From: Phytophthora colocasiae
Taxonomy: Eukaryota; Oomycota; Peronosporomycetes; Peronosporales; Peronosporaceae
Length of the DNA: 64,000 nucleotides
Direction: 5' to 3'
NCBI GenBank assembly: GCA_018806915.1
Contig: JAGKQI010000091.1
Coordinates: 806,001-870,000 of the forward strand
This document shows positions 51,700 to 62,258 of this stretch, piece by piece. The position numbers were made by a program, and so were the translations under genes. Each line of letters begins with the position of its first letter. Position 1 is the stretch's first letter. The notes under the pieces are model-generated. The model was not told the origin of the DNA and made no database searches. It saw only the letters and a list, made by a program, of their open reading frames with translations.

Positions 51700-54600
51700 C
51701 GCCATCCCCCGCCAGAAGGTCGTCCTCGACCTTTCCTTCGTCGAGTAATCGCTCAAACTGTTGTGCTGTAAGCCATGCTGCCACCACTGGTCCTCCTGGC
51801 CGGTCTCGATACTCCACTCTGTGCTGTGTTTCATATCGCCCTGCCTTGTTTCGAACTTTCCGCTGTCCTTGTTCACGAACACTGCCTCCTGTGGCTTCTG
51901 CCATGATGACATTGACTGATGTTGGCCACCGTGACTGTCCTCGCCCTCGTAAAGCTTGTACCGTGCCGTCTCTGTGTCGGAGTCCGTAGTTACCAAGTCC
52001 ACTGTTTCCAGTAATCTGACCTTTGACGTTTCCTTCGCGCGTTTCGTCTGGACCGCTTGCTGTTGTTCCGGTGCTGCTGCCAACGTCCTGTACTGTTTTC
52101 CTGGTCGTCGTAGCGCTTGGAACCCCGCGATCTGTAGTTGTATCCACCGTTTTGGCTGTTGACGTTGTCTGCTGGTCACGTAAAGTACTCCGTCGCGCTG
52201 CTCGCGCTTCCCGGGCCTCTGTTGCTTCTCGCCGTTTCGTTTCCTGCCGTTCAGCTTCATCCGTTCTTGATAGTTCACTGTGTCTCGGTCGTTTCCGTCC
52301 ACGCACCTGTGTGCCTGGTGTCGGTGATGTACCAGTCGTCTCGTGCGTTTCAGATAACTCTTGGTTCGGCTGCTTCTCGTCGAGTGCCTGTACCTCTGTC
52401 GTCCGAGTTCGTGTCTGTCCCTTGCCTGAGGTTGTCGGTGCCGGTGCCCCAGTTATTCTTGGTCCCGTCGTCCCAGTAACGTCGCCACTGGTAACTTGCG
52501 TCCTCACAGTAACATCCGGGTCTGTGGGTATTACTCCTGACACCGTACTTGTGCTGCTGACTTCGTTCGCTTCCCGATCCGTGTCCGCTCGCGTCTGTGC
52601 CTCCGGTACAGTCGTAGGTTGCTGTCCTAGCCCACCAACATCTTCTGTAGAGTTCTGCCCTTCTTCACCACTCTCGCGGCTGTAGATCAGCTCGTCCTCA
52701 GCGAGATCCTTTAGAATTTGCTCTGCTACGGTCGCTAGCTGCCTCTGTGGTCGATAATACGAGGTCAAAAAGCTGCAGTGAGCAATAAGGCTCTCTCCAG
52801 TGTCTTCCCGAATCATGAGCCAGTTGTCGAAACCTGCGTCTGCCGTGATCCGTGCTGGTCCAACCCACTGGTGCGCCAGTTTCGTCACTCCAGTGCCTCG
52901 CGGTGGTCGAAGAATCCACACCAGATCCCCCACCTTGAAGTGTACGTTGTTTCTCACGCGTTGGTTGTAGTAACGTTCCCTTCGCAACTGATCCCGTTCC
53001 AGTGTCTCCCTAGCGATTCTGGCCGCCGTCGCCATGTTCTTGACCAACTTCCTATGGTATTCTGGCCATCCTTCAATCTGCTGTACTTGGCTAACACGCA
53101 GTAGTTCATTCGGTGCTCGCAGGCGTCTCCCCATCATGAGTTCGTTGGGTGAATACCCCGTAGTTCCGTGTCTAGCACCATTGTAGGCGTAAGCTGCGCA
53201 TGGAATCCAGTCGTCCCAGTCATCTTGGTTCTCATTGACGTAAGTAGCGACCATGTCCTTCCACACCTTGTGATATCGCTCCACTAATCCCAGTAGCATC
53301 GGCCTGTACGGTACCGGTTTCATCTGCTTGGCTTGCAGCAACTGGACTAGCCTCTTGACTATAAGTCCGTTCAGTTCTGGTGCTCCGTCCATCACTAATT
53401 CTCGAAATGGCCCGTGAACCATCACCAACCTCTCCGCAATGAATCGTGCAATATCGTCCGCCGTATGTGCCGGTGTCGCTATCATCACTGCGTATCTGCT
53501 AGCGTAATCGACAGCTGCAATGACATATCGGTTTCCCCGTGCCGTGACTGGTAATGGACCAGCAACATCAAGAGCCCAGCGATCTCCTACTGCACCGATT
53601 CCTTGGCTGCGTAGTGGTGGGATGACTGCCTTCGGCTGCGTCTTGCGTGTAGCACAGTCACGACAGCTTCTCACCCAATGTTTCACCTGGTCTCTCATGC
53701 CTGGCCACCAATACACTTTCTCCAGTCGACTGTACGTCTGTGGTGTCTTCAAATGACAAGCGTAGATAGAGTCGTGCGCCTCTCGAAGTGCCTTAGCCCG
53801 TAATGTCACTGGTAAAATCACTTTCAACGATCCGTCAGAACTCCGCAGATGTACCAAGTCTCCCCGTATCACCACTGCGAATCCCTGATAACTTTGTTGG
53901 CTGCGGAGCTTCTGCACAAGTTTGTCGTCCTTCTGGTGGAGCAGTATTTCAGCGTCTGTTAGTTGCCCCTCGTTGAACGTCTCACTCGTACCGCCAGCCC
54001 CCGTATTCACCGGTGCCGTTGCGTTTGTCATCTCAGCAGTATCAGTAGCACTTGTACCCGTAATATCCGTAGCCGTAGCAGTAGTATCCGTAGTCTGCGG
54101 CTGTTCTTGACTAATTACCGGTGGTATAATACGTCGATCTGTCGCCACATCCAACACCTTCTGTCGTCCACGTCGCCTTGGATCACGTACGCCGCTCGTC
54201 ATCCGTACTGGAGCTCGTGACAAAGCATCTGCCACCACGTTCGTCGACCCTGGACGGTAAACGATATTGAAGTCAAACTCCTGTAGCTGTAGTGCCCAAC
54301 GGTAAGGTCTTCCAGTCAAGTCCTTCTTCTTCATCAGGTACGACAACGCCGAATGGTCCGTCACTAACTCGAATTTCCTGCCATACAGGTACGGCCTGAA
54401 GAGCTTCACTGCCCAAATTACTGCGGCGCACTCCAAGTCTGTAATCCCGTACTTCGCGACCGTAGGCGAGTTCACCTTAGAAGCGTAGGCCACTGGTTGA
54501 TCTCCAGCCCCTTGATCTTGCATTAAAGCTGCTCCGAGTCCCACAACCGACGCATCCGTCACTAACTTGAATGGTTTTGAAAAGTCTGGATACACCAGCA

Positions 54601-55648
54601 AAGGTCTGTCGGTCAGCTCAGCTTTAAGTATATCGAACGCCTTCTGTTGATCATCGCCCCACTCCCACATCGTTTTCTTTCGTAGCAACCGCGTCAACGG
54701 CGCTGCCTTCGTGCCAAAGTGAGGAACAAACCTCCGGTAATATCCAGCCAGGTGTACAAACCGCCGCACCTCTTCCGGATTTTCGGGTACTGGGAACTGC
54801 CGTACCGTGTTCACCAGTGACTCCAGTGGCCTGATGCCGTCCTTATCCAACTCGTGACCGAGATATTCCAGCCTCTCCATCGCGAAGCTGCACTTCTTGG
54901 GCTTCAAAGACAGTCCTGCCCTCGACAGTCGTTCCAGAACACACGCCAACTCCACCACGTGACGCGAAACTGATCCTTTGGTAAATATGATAACGTCGTC
55001 CAAATAGACTAAACAGCTTTTCCACGTTAGCCCTCTCAAGACCGCATCCATCGTCCGTTGAAATGTCCCTGGTGCATTCGCTAAACCAAATGGCATCCTC
55101 ACGAATTGGAACAGCCCTTGCCTCGTAACAAATCCGGTCTTTGGCTTATCTTTGCCAGCTACAGGTACTTGCCAGTAACCTGCATGTAGATCGAGACTCG
55201 AATATCTTCTAGCACCATGCATCGTATCCAGTGCCTCGTCAATCCTGGGTAGTGGGTAGACATCCTTCACAGTCACATTGTTCAGAAGTCTATAGTCGAT
55301 ACAGAACCTCACCGACCCTTCTTTCTTGCGAACGAGAACTACCGGGAATCCCCAAGCTCCTGTGCCTTCCTCAATGACACCATCATGCAGCATACTTTCC
55401 ACTTCCTTGTCGATCACCTCTTGTTCAGTTCTCGAATAACGCCGTGGTCGTACTTTGATTGGCGGTGCTTCTCCCGTATTGATGAAATGCTCAACCCCAA
55501 GTGTCGTAGCAGGTGGACATCCATCCTTCGGTTCCAGTAGATCGGGGTAGTTCCGTAGTAGTTTCACCAGTAACTCTTTGTCCTTATCATCCATGTCACC
55601 GATGGTGATAGTCTCCTCATTGCTGAGCGGCTTATCTTTCACCTGTAA
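51671..55648 (-). CDS. pol: E3 pol: reverse transcriptase, RNase H, integrase
   Basis: Open frame of about 1,325 codons with no ATG near its start; it follows the protease ORF in the same frame after one TAG. Reverse transcriptase (RFCIDYRLLNN, FVRMPFGLANAPGTF, LVYLDDVI), RNase H (LVTDASVVGLGAAL, VTDHSALSYL, NVVADALSR), HHCC zinc domain (EAHDSIYACHL ... CRDCATRK), integrase core with Asp in LDVAGPLP, Asp in VMDGAPELNG and Glu in LGLVERYH. The approximately 400-residue tail is serine/threonine- and charge-rich with a short folded C-terminal segment; no clear chromodomain. It ends 29 bp into the 3' LTR. The nearest ATG is about 16 codons in (MDDKDKELL), so separate initiation is possible in principle. 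Confidence 0.92.
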   Translation of the reverse strand, partial: LQVKDKPLSNEETITIGDMDDKDKELLVKLLRNYPDLLEPKDGCPPATTLGVEHFINTGEAPPIKVRPRRYSRTEQEVIDKEVESMLHDGVIEEGTGAWGFPVVLVRKKEGSVRFCIDYRLLNNVTVKDVYPLPRIDEALDTMHGARRYSSLDLHAGYWQVPVAGKDKPKTGFVTRQGLFQFVRMPFGLANAPGTFQRTMDAVLRGLTWKSCLVYLDDVIIFTKGSVSRHVVELACVLERLSRAGLSLKPKKCSFAMERLEYLGHELDKDGIRPLESLVNTVRQFPVPENPEEVRRFVHLAGYYRRFVPHFGTKAAPLTRLLRKKTMWEWGDDQQKAFDILKAELTDRPLLVYPDFSKPFKLVTDASVVGLGAALMQDQGAGDQPVAYASKVNSPTVAKYGITDLECAAVIWAVKLFRPYLYGRKFELVTDHSALSYLMKKKDLTGRPYRWALQLQEFDFNIVYRPGSTNVVADALSRAPVRMTSGVRDPRRRGRQKVLDVATDRRIIPPVISQEQPQTTDTTATATDITGTSATDTAEMTNATAPVNTGAGGTSETFNEGQLTDAEILLHQKDDKLVQKLRSQQSYQGFAVVIRGDLVHLRSSDGSLKVILPVTLRAKALREAHDSIYACHLKTPQTYSRLEKVYWWPGMRDQVKHWVRSCRDCATRKTQPKAVIPPLRSQGIGAVGDRWALDVAGPLPVTARGNRYVIAAVDYASRYAVMIATPAHTADDIARFIAERLVMVHGPFRELVMDGAPELNGLIVKRLVQLLQAKQMKPVPYRPMLLGLVERYHKVWKDMVATYVNENQDDWDDWIPCAAYAYNGARHGTTGYSPNELMMGRRLRAPNELLRVSQVQQIEGWPEYHRKLVKNMATAARIARETLERDQLRRERYYNQRVRNNVHFKVGDLVWILRPPRGTGVTKLAHQWVGPARITADAGFDNWLMIREDTGESLIAHCSFLTSYYRPQRQLATVAEQILKDLAEDELIYSRESGEEGQNSTEDVGGLGQQPTTVPEAQTRADTDREANEVSSTSTVSGVIPTDPDVTVRTQVTSGDVTGTTGPRITGAPAPTTSGKGQTRTRTTEVQALDEKQPNQELSETHETTGTSPTPGTQVRGRKRPRHSELSRTDEAERQETKRREATEAREARAARRSTLRDQQTTSTAKTVDTTTDRGVPSATTTRKTVQDVGSSTGTTASGPDETREGNVKGQITGNSGLGNYGLRHRDGTVQALRGRGQSRWPTSVNVIMAEATGGSVREQGQRKVRNKAGRYETQHRVEYRDRPGGPVVAAWLTAQQFERLLDEGKVEDDLLAGDGVWTGSAPRT
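51700..51713 (-). promoter_or_regulatory. E3 polypurine tract
   Basis: GGCGGGGGATGGCG on the minus strand, directly before the 3' LTR and inside the pol ORF. The GGGGGATGG core also occurs in the E1 tract. Confidence 0.75.
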
Positions 55649-55651
55649 CTA
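55649..55651 (-). promoter_or_regulatory. In-frame TAG between E3 protease and pol
   Basis: The protease ORF ends QWLD-TAG and the same frame goes on as TTA CAG GTG AAA into pol without another stop for about 1,325 codons. UAG read-through joins gag and pol in some retroviruses; a point mutation gives the same picture. The following UUACAG is not a known read-through context. Confidence 0.6.
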
Positions 55652-57771
55652 ATCCAACCACTGGCTCACTCGTTCCCGATCCAGTTCACCATCGAGTTCC
55701 AAAATCTCCATTTCATCAGTCATCGGTGTCCATGTTCCCAGTGTCTCTCTGCTCGGTAGCTTCCGTGTCTTGCCAACCAAGTTTAAGATGGGTACTTTCA
55801 CTCGACCGTCCTTCACAGTTACCAGAGTAGGCGCCACTAACAGGTAAGGCTTCTTCCGCTTCTTTGGCAGGAATAATCCAACCGTTCCATCAGCTTCTGG
55901 CACTGCAACACTCACGTTGTGGCACGTCTGCGTCTGAATCCTGGTCTTCCTCAGTAGTCGGATTTTGGCCACCCGCTCTCGTTGTTCGCGCGCACCAATT
56001 CCCGAGAACGGTACCACTTTCTTGATGTCATCTTCGAACCATTTCATCTCTCCTGATACGATATCGATCTTCACACCCCGGTCGTAGAACCAGTCTTCAC
56101 CAACCAGAAAGTCGCCTGTATCACTGTCAACTATAAGCGCGTATACCACCATGCGTTGTGCGTATTGCGTCCAAAAGACGAACCGATAGACTCCGAGAAC
56201 TCGTACAGCTACACCACTGAAGCCTTCCATGAAGTCGACTGGCGGTGGTACATGTAGGCGTGTACCTTTCTCCTTCCAACCTCGTCCGGCTACGCTGTAC
56301 TGTGCACCCGTGTCGAGCTTCACTGCCGTCGTCTCGCCCCTTATCGTTACGATCGCCGTAGGTAATAAGTCCACCGCAGGTGCTTGAACCGCCCGTAGTT
56401 TTCCCGTTTTGCAGTGTCGTGCAGCATCATCGTCCCACTGAGTACTGGGGCTGCTATACGTGCTGCCACTCTGATACTCGTACGACTTGTGCAGTAGCTG
56501 CTTCTTGGATCTCTTCAACACTCGAACAGCGCCTGGATCTCCATGACGAATGGTCGTAACGTCTTCCGCTGTCAGTACTTCTGCTCGCCCTTGTGTCCGT
56601 CTGTGATCACTGTAACCGTAGTATGTGCCTTCGGAGTACTGCAACTGCTCATCTCGTTGTCTAAGCTGCCGCCGTTCCTTTGCTTGCGCTTTCAGTACAC
56701 GTTTCTGGTACCTTCGTCGCGAACGTGAAGCTTGTACCTGCGCATCGTGACCGAGTAACCGTGTAACTCGTCCAGTGTCCGTCCCATCGATCGTAGTTCC
56801 GTTCGTGACGGCCGCCGTCTTATCAATGGCTTCTCTCACAATGTCTGTCGTCTCAGGGCTTGTATCCTTGGATCTCCGTAGTTTCGCTGCTTTTTGTCGC
56901 ACCGACTTCTCTTGCTGCTGTAGATGTACCCGTTCCCAACGCCGTTCAGCTTCTGCCTGGGCAATGTCTCGCTGTCTCTGACCCGCCTTCAACTGGAACA
57001 CTAAGGCACGGGTGCTATCTGCGATCTCCATCTCTTCGATGATTGGTTTCTCCATGGGCGTGGCTGGTGCGCCATCCCCAGTGAAAGACACCTTCGACAT
57101 CCGTGTGCGTTCAACTCCAACATCTTCTTTAGTCTCTTCATCGGTACTGTAGACGCCATTCACTGTCTGATCACTGACTGTTGTTATCTCCTGAGGCCCA
57201 CTTACACCTGTCGTTGCCGTTAACATTTTCTCAGCCGTCCCAGGCGATTCCAAGTCTGCGGTCAAGGCTGGTGACACCTTCACTCGCGGCGCCGCCTTGC
57301 CATCCCCAGTTCCGATTCCGTTGTCGTCTTCAAAATGCACGCGTCGTCGCTCACGCTGCTCTTCTCCGTTGCTCTTCACTGGAAGCCCTTCTACTGTGTT
57401 GATCACTACTTCCGTGCTGCCAACTCCCAAAGTCCCATTCGTCTCACTCGTAGCGGTGTCATCGGCCTCTCTTGATGCCGTACCGTCAATTCCTCCGCCT
57501 TTACTGTCCGTCTCGGTCGTAAACACCACTGATCTGCTCGTGGGCGTCTTCGGCCGATTCCTTCGTCTCCTTCTTCGTCTCTTCCGTCCAACTGTCGGAG
57601 TCTCGTCCTCCAGCTGCCGTTTTCCAGACGCCACCACCGAATCCTGCCGTACCGTGCCTTCCGTCTTCTGTTCTGATACCAGCCACCCTCGTCTCGGTTC
57701 GTCCGTGCCTCTCGCTCCCCGTTCTTGTCGTGCGTGATGTTGGGCCGGGGCCCCTACATCCGCCCGTCGTT
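55649..57771 (-). CDS. E3 protease ORF with long basic N-terminal region
   Basis: Entered by -1 frameshift from gag; the open frame itself reaches up to 57904. It begins with a long low-complexity region, including a run of arginines (GRKRRRRRRRNR), acidic and threonine-rich parts and a charged helical stretch. The retropepsin-like aspartic protease domain follows (VKLDTGAQYSV, Asp near 56314, and VGEDWFYDRGVKIDI). The last about 100 residues lead to the TAG. The N-terminal region has no counterpart in E1 or E2 and no recognised domain. Confidence 0.85.
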
Positions 57772-57775
57772 TCCC
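57754..57775 (-). promoter_or_regulatory. E3 programmed -1 frameshift signal
   Basis: G GGA AAC at 57775-57769 is in the gag frame (TCG GGA AAC), 12 nt before the gag TAG (57756-57754). The protease frame is -1 and open. An 8-nt spacer is followed by a possible stem (GATGT with ACATC, with an inner GGGC/GCCC stem). Confidence 0.75.
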
Positions 57776-59622
57776 GAGTTGCTGTTCGCATCCTGGTTTC
57801 CACCCTCGCTGTTCTGAGTCACTACCGGGCTGCTCTCTTCCATGTCTTGCTTCTTGAGCTCGCAAGCGTGGGCATGATGACCAAACCCGTGGCAGTAGAA
57901 GCACATGTCATCAGACCTGGAGGCCCCAGTCCTGGTTGCCTGCTGTTGCTGCGTCCTTCTTTCCATATATCGCCGGTGATTGCGTACACGGTCTTCTCTC
58001 GTCCTTAAGGGCTCATCATTCCGGTATTGTCGTCCTCCCGACCATCGTTGCTGCTGCTGTTGCTGTGCCGGTTGTTGTTCAGCCCCGTGGCCTTCCATCT
58101 TCAACGTCTTACCCGTACGAGCATGCTGCTTGTTTCCACCATCCGAACGTTGGTGCTGAGGAGTCTGTTGGCGAGTCGACGTCTGCTTCGTCGCTGCCGT
58201 ATTAGCTGCTGTACCCGTTGCTGTCGCCGCTGTCGCTTCTGGAACTAGCCGATATCCAGCAGGAATCACCATGTTCCACTGACTGCCTGCTTGAAGTGTA
58301 GCACCTCCAGCTGGGAGCACTAACCTTCCTTCAACGTCGTATCTCGGAGGAGGGCCACTTGCCAAACCCACATCATCGTAGCCAGACACGACAGATCCCA
58401 AGTTTCCACCGCCTGAGAACTGCTGTGGTCTGAGTAATTCGGGAGTCGACATCGCTGGGGTAGCGTTGCTCGTCGTTGCTCGCTCGTCGTGCGCGCGTAT
58501 GGCCGTCGCCAAGTCCACCCCGTAGCCTTCACCGTATTCGCCGACCTGGTCCACGGCGGAGTTCACTGCTTCGTTAAACGTCGCTGGGCGATGCCCACGT
58601 ACCAAGGTTGCACACCACGCGTTGCCCATGCCAGACAGGAACGAATCCACCAACCATTCTTCGTCGACCGGGTTACTTGACGCGATTTCTCGAAGCTTCT
58701 GTGCGTACTCGACCAAGGATTCACCTCGCTGCTGTCGTCGCTGACGGAGCCTCGCAACCACCTCCGGGTTCGAACGTTTGACCATATACCGGTCCCTCAT
58801 CATCTTACTTAGATTGCCGAATGTCTGGTCTTCTCGCCGGCTAAACGCGTCCTCCACAGTGTCGTACCACATGAGCGCCTCACCCTCAAGACTTGCAACC
58901 ATCTCGATGAAGACCTCATGCTCCCGCCAGTCTGTTCTCAGGATCGCTGTCTGACGCCGAAGCTCATTCTTAACTGCTTTCAACCACGCTTTCACAGTGA
59001 CTTTCGGTTCTCCTAGTCCCTTGAACTTTGGTAGTCTCAACTTCTTCTCTCGACTTGGTGGAGCCTGGTAAACCCACGTCGGTGCTGGTGGAACTGCAAA
59101 TACCTGTGGAGGAGCTTGTGCAGGGGGTGTTGGTGGCACTGGTGGTACCGCTGCTGCTAGTCCTTCGGGAACACCCACTCCTGCTCCGCCGTCTCCCATA
59201 GGCACTGGTGCTGCTTGTCCCAGTCCACCGTCGCCCCCGTCGTCGTTACCTTGACCTCCGTTGTCGTTACCACCGACGTTACCATTGCCTCCAGGGTTGT
59301 CTGCTATCCCGGGTGCCGGTACGACTGGTGCTACTGGTGCTTGTTGTCCTCCTCCCGATCCCGGTATGTTGACCATCGGGGCGACGCCACTGTTTCCGCC
59401 GCTAACTCGAGGAGTATGACCCGCCGTTGCCCGTACGTTTGCTGCCTCCGGCATTATATTACCAACAGTGCTGTGCAATACCGCTTGCGGAACTTGTTTC
59501 CCCCCTCCTTGGGCTATTCCTGGGCTCGCCGATACGTGTGCCGCCTCAGCTACCGCGTCATGAAACGAAGCACGCCGCTCAGCCCGTTCATCTCTCGCAG
59601 CACTAGCCGATCGTCGAACCAT
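57754..59622 (-). CDS. gag: E3 gag, 622 aa, intact
   Basis: Structural protein of the particle. ATG at 59622, about 400 bp after the primer site. The N-terminal 200 residues are rich in glycine, alanine and proline; a retrotransposon gag domain follows (KLRLPKFKGLGEPKVTVKAW, EGEALMWYDTVEDAF, LRQRRQQRGESLVEYAQKLREI), then a glutamine-rich linker, and a CCHC knuckle (CFYCHGFGHHAHAC) near the end. It overlaps the protease ORF by 151 bases. Confidence 0.92.
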   Translation of the reverse strand: MVRRSASAARDERAERRASFHDAVAEAAHVSASPGIAQGGGKQVPQAVLHSTVGNIMPEAANVRATAGHTPRVSGGNSGVAPMVNIPGSGGGQQAPVAPVVPAPGIADNPGGNGNVGGNDNGGQGNDDGGDGGLGQAAPVPMGDGGAGVGVPEGLAAAVPPVPPTPPAQAPPQVFAVPPAPTWVYQAPPSREKKLRLPKFKGLGEPKVTVKAWLKAVKNELRRQTAILRTDWREHEVFIEMVASLEGEALMWYDTVEDAFSRREDQTFGNLSKMMRDRYMVKRSNPEVVARLRQRRQQRGESLVEYAQKLREIASSNPVDEEWLVDSFLSGMGNAWCATLVRGHRPATFNEAVNSAVDQVGEYGEGYGVDLATAIRAHDERATTSNATPAMSTPELLRPQQFSGGGNLGSVVSGYDDVGLASGPPPRYDVEGRLVLPAGGATLQAGSQWNMVIPAGYRLVPEATAATATGTAANTAATKQTSTRQQTPQHQRSDGGNKQHARTGKTLKMEGHGAEQQPAQQQQQQRWSGGRQYRNDEPLRTREDRVRNHRRYMERRTQQQQATRTGASRSDDMCFYCHGFGHHAHACELKKQDMEESSPVVTQNSEGGNQDANSNSGNDGRM

Positions 59623-60003
59623 ACTTTCCTTTAACTTTCAGTATCCGTGCCTTCCTTATCTGTGTCTTCCGTATCCGTGTCTGTAACTTCCTTGTTCGTG
59701 ACTTCCGTATCCGTGCCCGTAACTTCCTGTAATACAAAACCCAGTCTCATGTTCAGTATCTGTATCTTACTAACCCCTCAGTAACAGTATCTGTGGCTCA
59801 TGCTGTGCGGAATCTCTGTAGATGGCCTTCTTGCCCTGTGTCTGTAGTAGGCCCGTATTGCCTAACTTCCGTACGCCTACAGGATAGGCCAGTACACCTA
59901 GTGCCAGTATTGCACCACTCCCAGTACAGAATGTCCTGCCATGGTCCTTGCCCACTGTGACTAGGCTCGCAAAGTCCACCTTATTGCAAACTTGCCCAGA
60001 AAG
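59623..60003 (-). other. E3 untranslated leader with short repeats
   Basis: Contains repeated blocks of the type AACTTCCGTATCCGTG (plus-strand reading, about 59640-59735). May hold packaging or dimerisation signals; none can be named. Confidence 0.5.
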
Positions 60004-60021
60004 CCACTGTAATGACCACCA
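60004..60021 (-). promoter_or_regulatory. E3 primer-binding site
   Basis: TGGTGGTCATTACAGTGG on the minus strand, directly after the 5' LTR. Differs from the E1/E2 site, so another tRNA (3' end GACCACCA) is used. Confidence 0.7.
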
Positions 60022-61012
60022 TGTCGGCTACTTCTCTTAAACGCCGCTGTAATCCAACTAGAGGGAGCGTGTGGGTCACACGAGCAGGAGCTAGAAGTCG
60101 TCTGTCACCAGTAAAACTAGGTGGACCAACCGGTTGCTGAAATCCAGCAGAGACAGCTTAGGGAGGGGACATTAGCAGCAACCATCAACCTCGGGTAGGT
60201 TGACAGCCTGTCCTCACGCTTGCCCGAACATGTAACATGTAAATATACGTAAACTGAGACTCTCATAACACGTCTTCACCTTCCACGTTCCAGACTCAGT
60301 TCATACGGCCAAGACGCCATCAGTAGGCACCGTAGCCACTCGGTCGCTAACCGAGATCCCAGCCCTCTACACAGACTCCTTCATGATCGCCACCTCAGAA
60401 CCCTGTGCCTCACCTCACTAATGACTCGATACGCCTCCGCCGACCAGTACGTCGCAGAACGAAGCCACGTACGAAACCTCTGAATGCTGTTGGGTGAAGC
60501 CGACCCCTTGGTCGCAGTACTCCACGCGTCGTGTTTAGCTGCTTAACTCTTCTCAACCGAGCAGAATCGCAACTGGGAGGTGTGGCGGCTGACCGCGCAC
60601 CCAGAGCTCCCCTAGCTACCGTCGCCCTTCTAGACTACACCTAAACTAACTATACTGATCGCCACCGCCAGGATCTTCCTTCGGCGACGCTCTGCAAGCT
60701 TTCTCCGCCGTTCACTGTCTTCTATCTGCGTCGTTCGCCTTGGTCGTATACTTATCTCCATCGTAACTGCTCCGTGTCATCCCTCCTGTAGCGATCTTCT
60801 CATGTAGCCGTCGTCCTGCAACTTCAACGTCTCCGCCAATGTCTTGTGTCTGTAGCCCTGCTTGTCACCGTCCTGCACTCCGTTGATCCCGATTGACTTG
60901 TCGTCCACTTTCAACTGTCTTCGTCGTCACCAGTGAGATCAATTGTCACTGCGACGCGGGATTCTTCTGACTTTACTCGTGTTTCAGGTGCGTGGAGCAC
61001 TACCTGTCCACA
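60022..61012 (-). repeat. E3 5' LTR
   Basis: 991 bp, one base longer than the other copy. Followed by GAGG, the target duplication. Confidence 0.93.
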
Positions 61013-61039
61013 GAGGAGCAGCCGTTAGAGAGGGTATAG
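61013..61039 (+). pseudogene. Displaced 3' end of the Old Yellow Enzyme gene
   Basis: After the GAGG copy, bases 61017-61039 carry the last codons and the original TAG, in frame with base 50709. Before the insertion the protein had 381 residues. Confidence 0.85.
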
Positions 61040-61075
61040 TAGATTACGCAATTAGAAACGCGTAATGGTAAGGAG

Positions 61076-61178
61076 TGACAAAACACTTCACGTGACAAAA
61101 CAAAACAAAAGAAACTCGATGTCACCTCCCGTAAAATATTTTAAACACTATTGTGTTGTCACGTGAATTGTTTTGTCA
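61076..61178. mobile_element. 103-bp MITE with 23-bp inverted ends
   Basis: Ends TGACAAAACA and TGTTTTGTCA; 22 of 23 terminal bases match when inverted (both include TTCACGTGACAA). It lies 36 bp after the original enzyme stop, in its 3' region. No coding capacity; no clear target duplication. Confidence 0.75.
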
Positions 61179-62258
61179 CGCTTTAACACACAGAAAACTG
61201 GTTGCAACAGCTAATCCTCAATTTTCCAAGCATCAAACCTCCACAGAGTCCAGGGTTGTGAAAATAAGATTGTTATTTAATTTAGCCCCAAGACTCATAA
61301 TTTGTTTATTGCAATTTTGTTTTCAATCATATCATCGAGCTCTGATTGGTAGAAACCCACCTAGCCGTAACCTTAACCCAAACCCCTTGACGCTCGCTTT
61401 GCGAGAACTTTAACCCCGCTTTCAAAGCGTGGCGCTTTAACGACGATGGCTTGTGGGCTGAGGTATTTCGCAGTTGGTGTGAACTCCTTCGTAATGGCAT
61501 CAAACAGACACCGCACGTCCAATATAGTCGCATGTTTGGGTCTTACAGAATTTTGCAAAGTGAGGAGACTGCTGGAGTGTCGAGCGCCACCTCAGAGCTG
61601 TCTCGTCGAAGTTGTTTACGTCGTACAGGCCCAGAAGACCACTGCTTGCTCATTATTGATGCGTTAAGAGTACTCAAGTAGCTCGTGACATCACGATAAC
61701 GTGCAGAACTCGAGCTAAACGCCACAGTGAAATGGAGGATTTATTTGGACGTGATTGAGACCTCGCTCAATCAATAATTTAGTGTGTTTTAATTGAATTA
61801 TTTGAAAGTCAATTTTTTTTTTCACAACCCTGAGACTCTCAGTTACGTTCTAGGTACTCGTAGCGGCAGCTGCTCTCGTAGGTGTACTCGATGCTACACC
61901 AGCAGGTACTGGCAACACTATTGTTTTCAATCCTGGCATGGTGAATTCGGCTTTTGCTCGTGAAAGGCGAGAGTGCTGATGAAATGGTGGCCGTTTACCC
62001 CACTGTCCAACGTTAAGCAAGCCATTGAAGATAAATTGGCATTATCGGAAGTGAAAGAGAGCGTCGTCCCTCTTCTCGTCCCTGTCACGTCGCCGTGCCG
62101 TCCCTCTGATAGTTGTGTTATCAGAAGTGCCGTCCCCTGAATAACAGATGCTATCAGAAATGTTTGTTAGCACATTTTTAACCCCAACATTGTCATTCGC
62201 GGAAAAGACGGGAGGAGTCAAGCGCCTTGTGCGCGGGCCAGGGGGAGAGCTGGAGAAG
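61179..62258. other. Repeat-poor region, no gene recognised
   Basis: AT-rich, with short hairpins (CTCGCTTTGCGAG near 61392, CGCTTTCAAAGCG near 61418) and an open frame at 61451-61681 that lacks ATG and motifs. May include degraded transposon sequence. Confidence 0.45.

Larger units (their letters stand above)
50710..61012 (-). mobile_element. E3: young Ty3/Gypsy element on the minus strand
   Basis: 10,303 bp with LTRs of 990 and 991 bp (50710-51699 and 60022-61012) that differ by one base seen by eye (CCTTGTCGT against CCTTGGTCGT). A 4-bp duplication GAGG flanks it (50706-50709 and 61013-61016). Order on the minus strand: 5' LTR, primer site, gag, protease ORF, RT-RNase H-integrase ORF, polypurine tract, 3' LTR. 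The only breaks are a -1 frame change between gag and protease and one in-frame TAG between protease and pol, so all coding parts may be usable. It is of a different lineage from E1 and E2. Confidence 0.93.
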
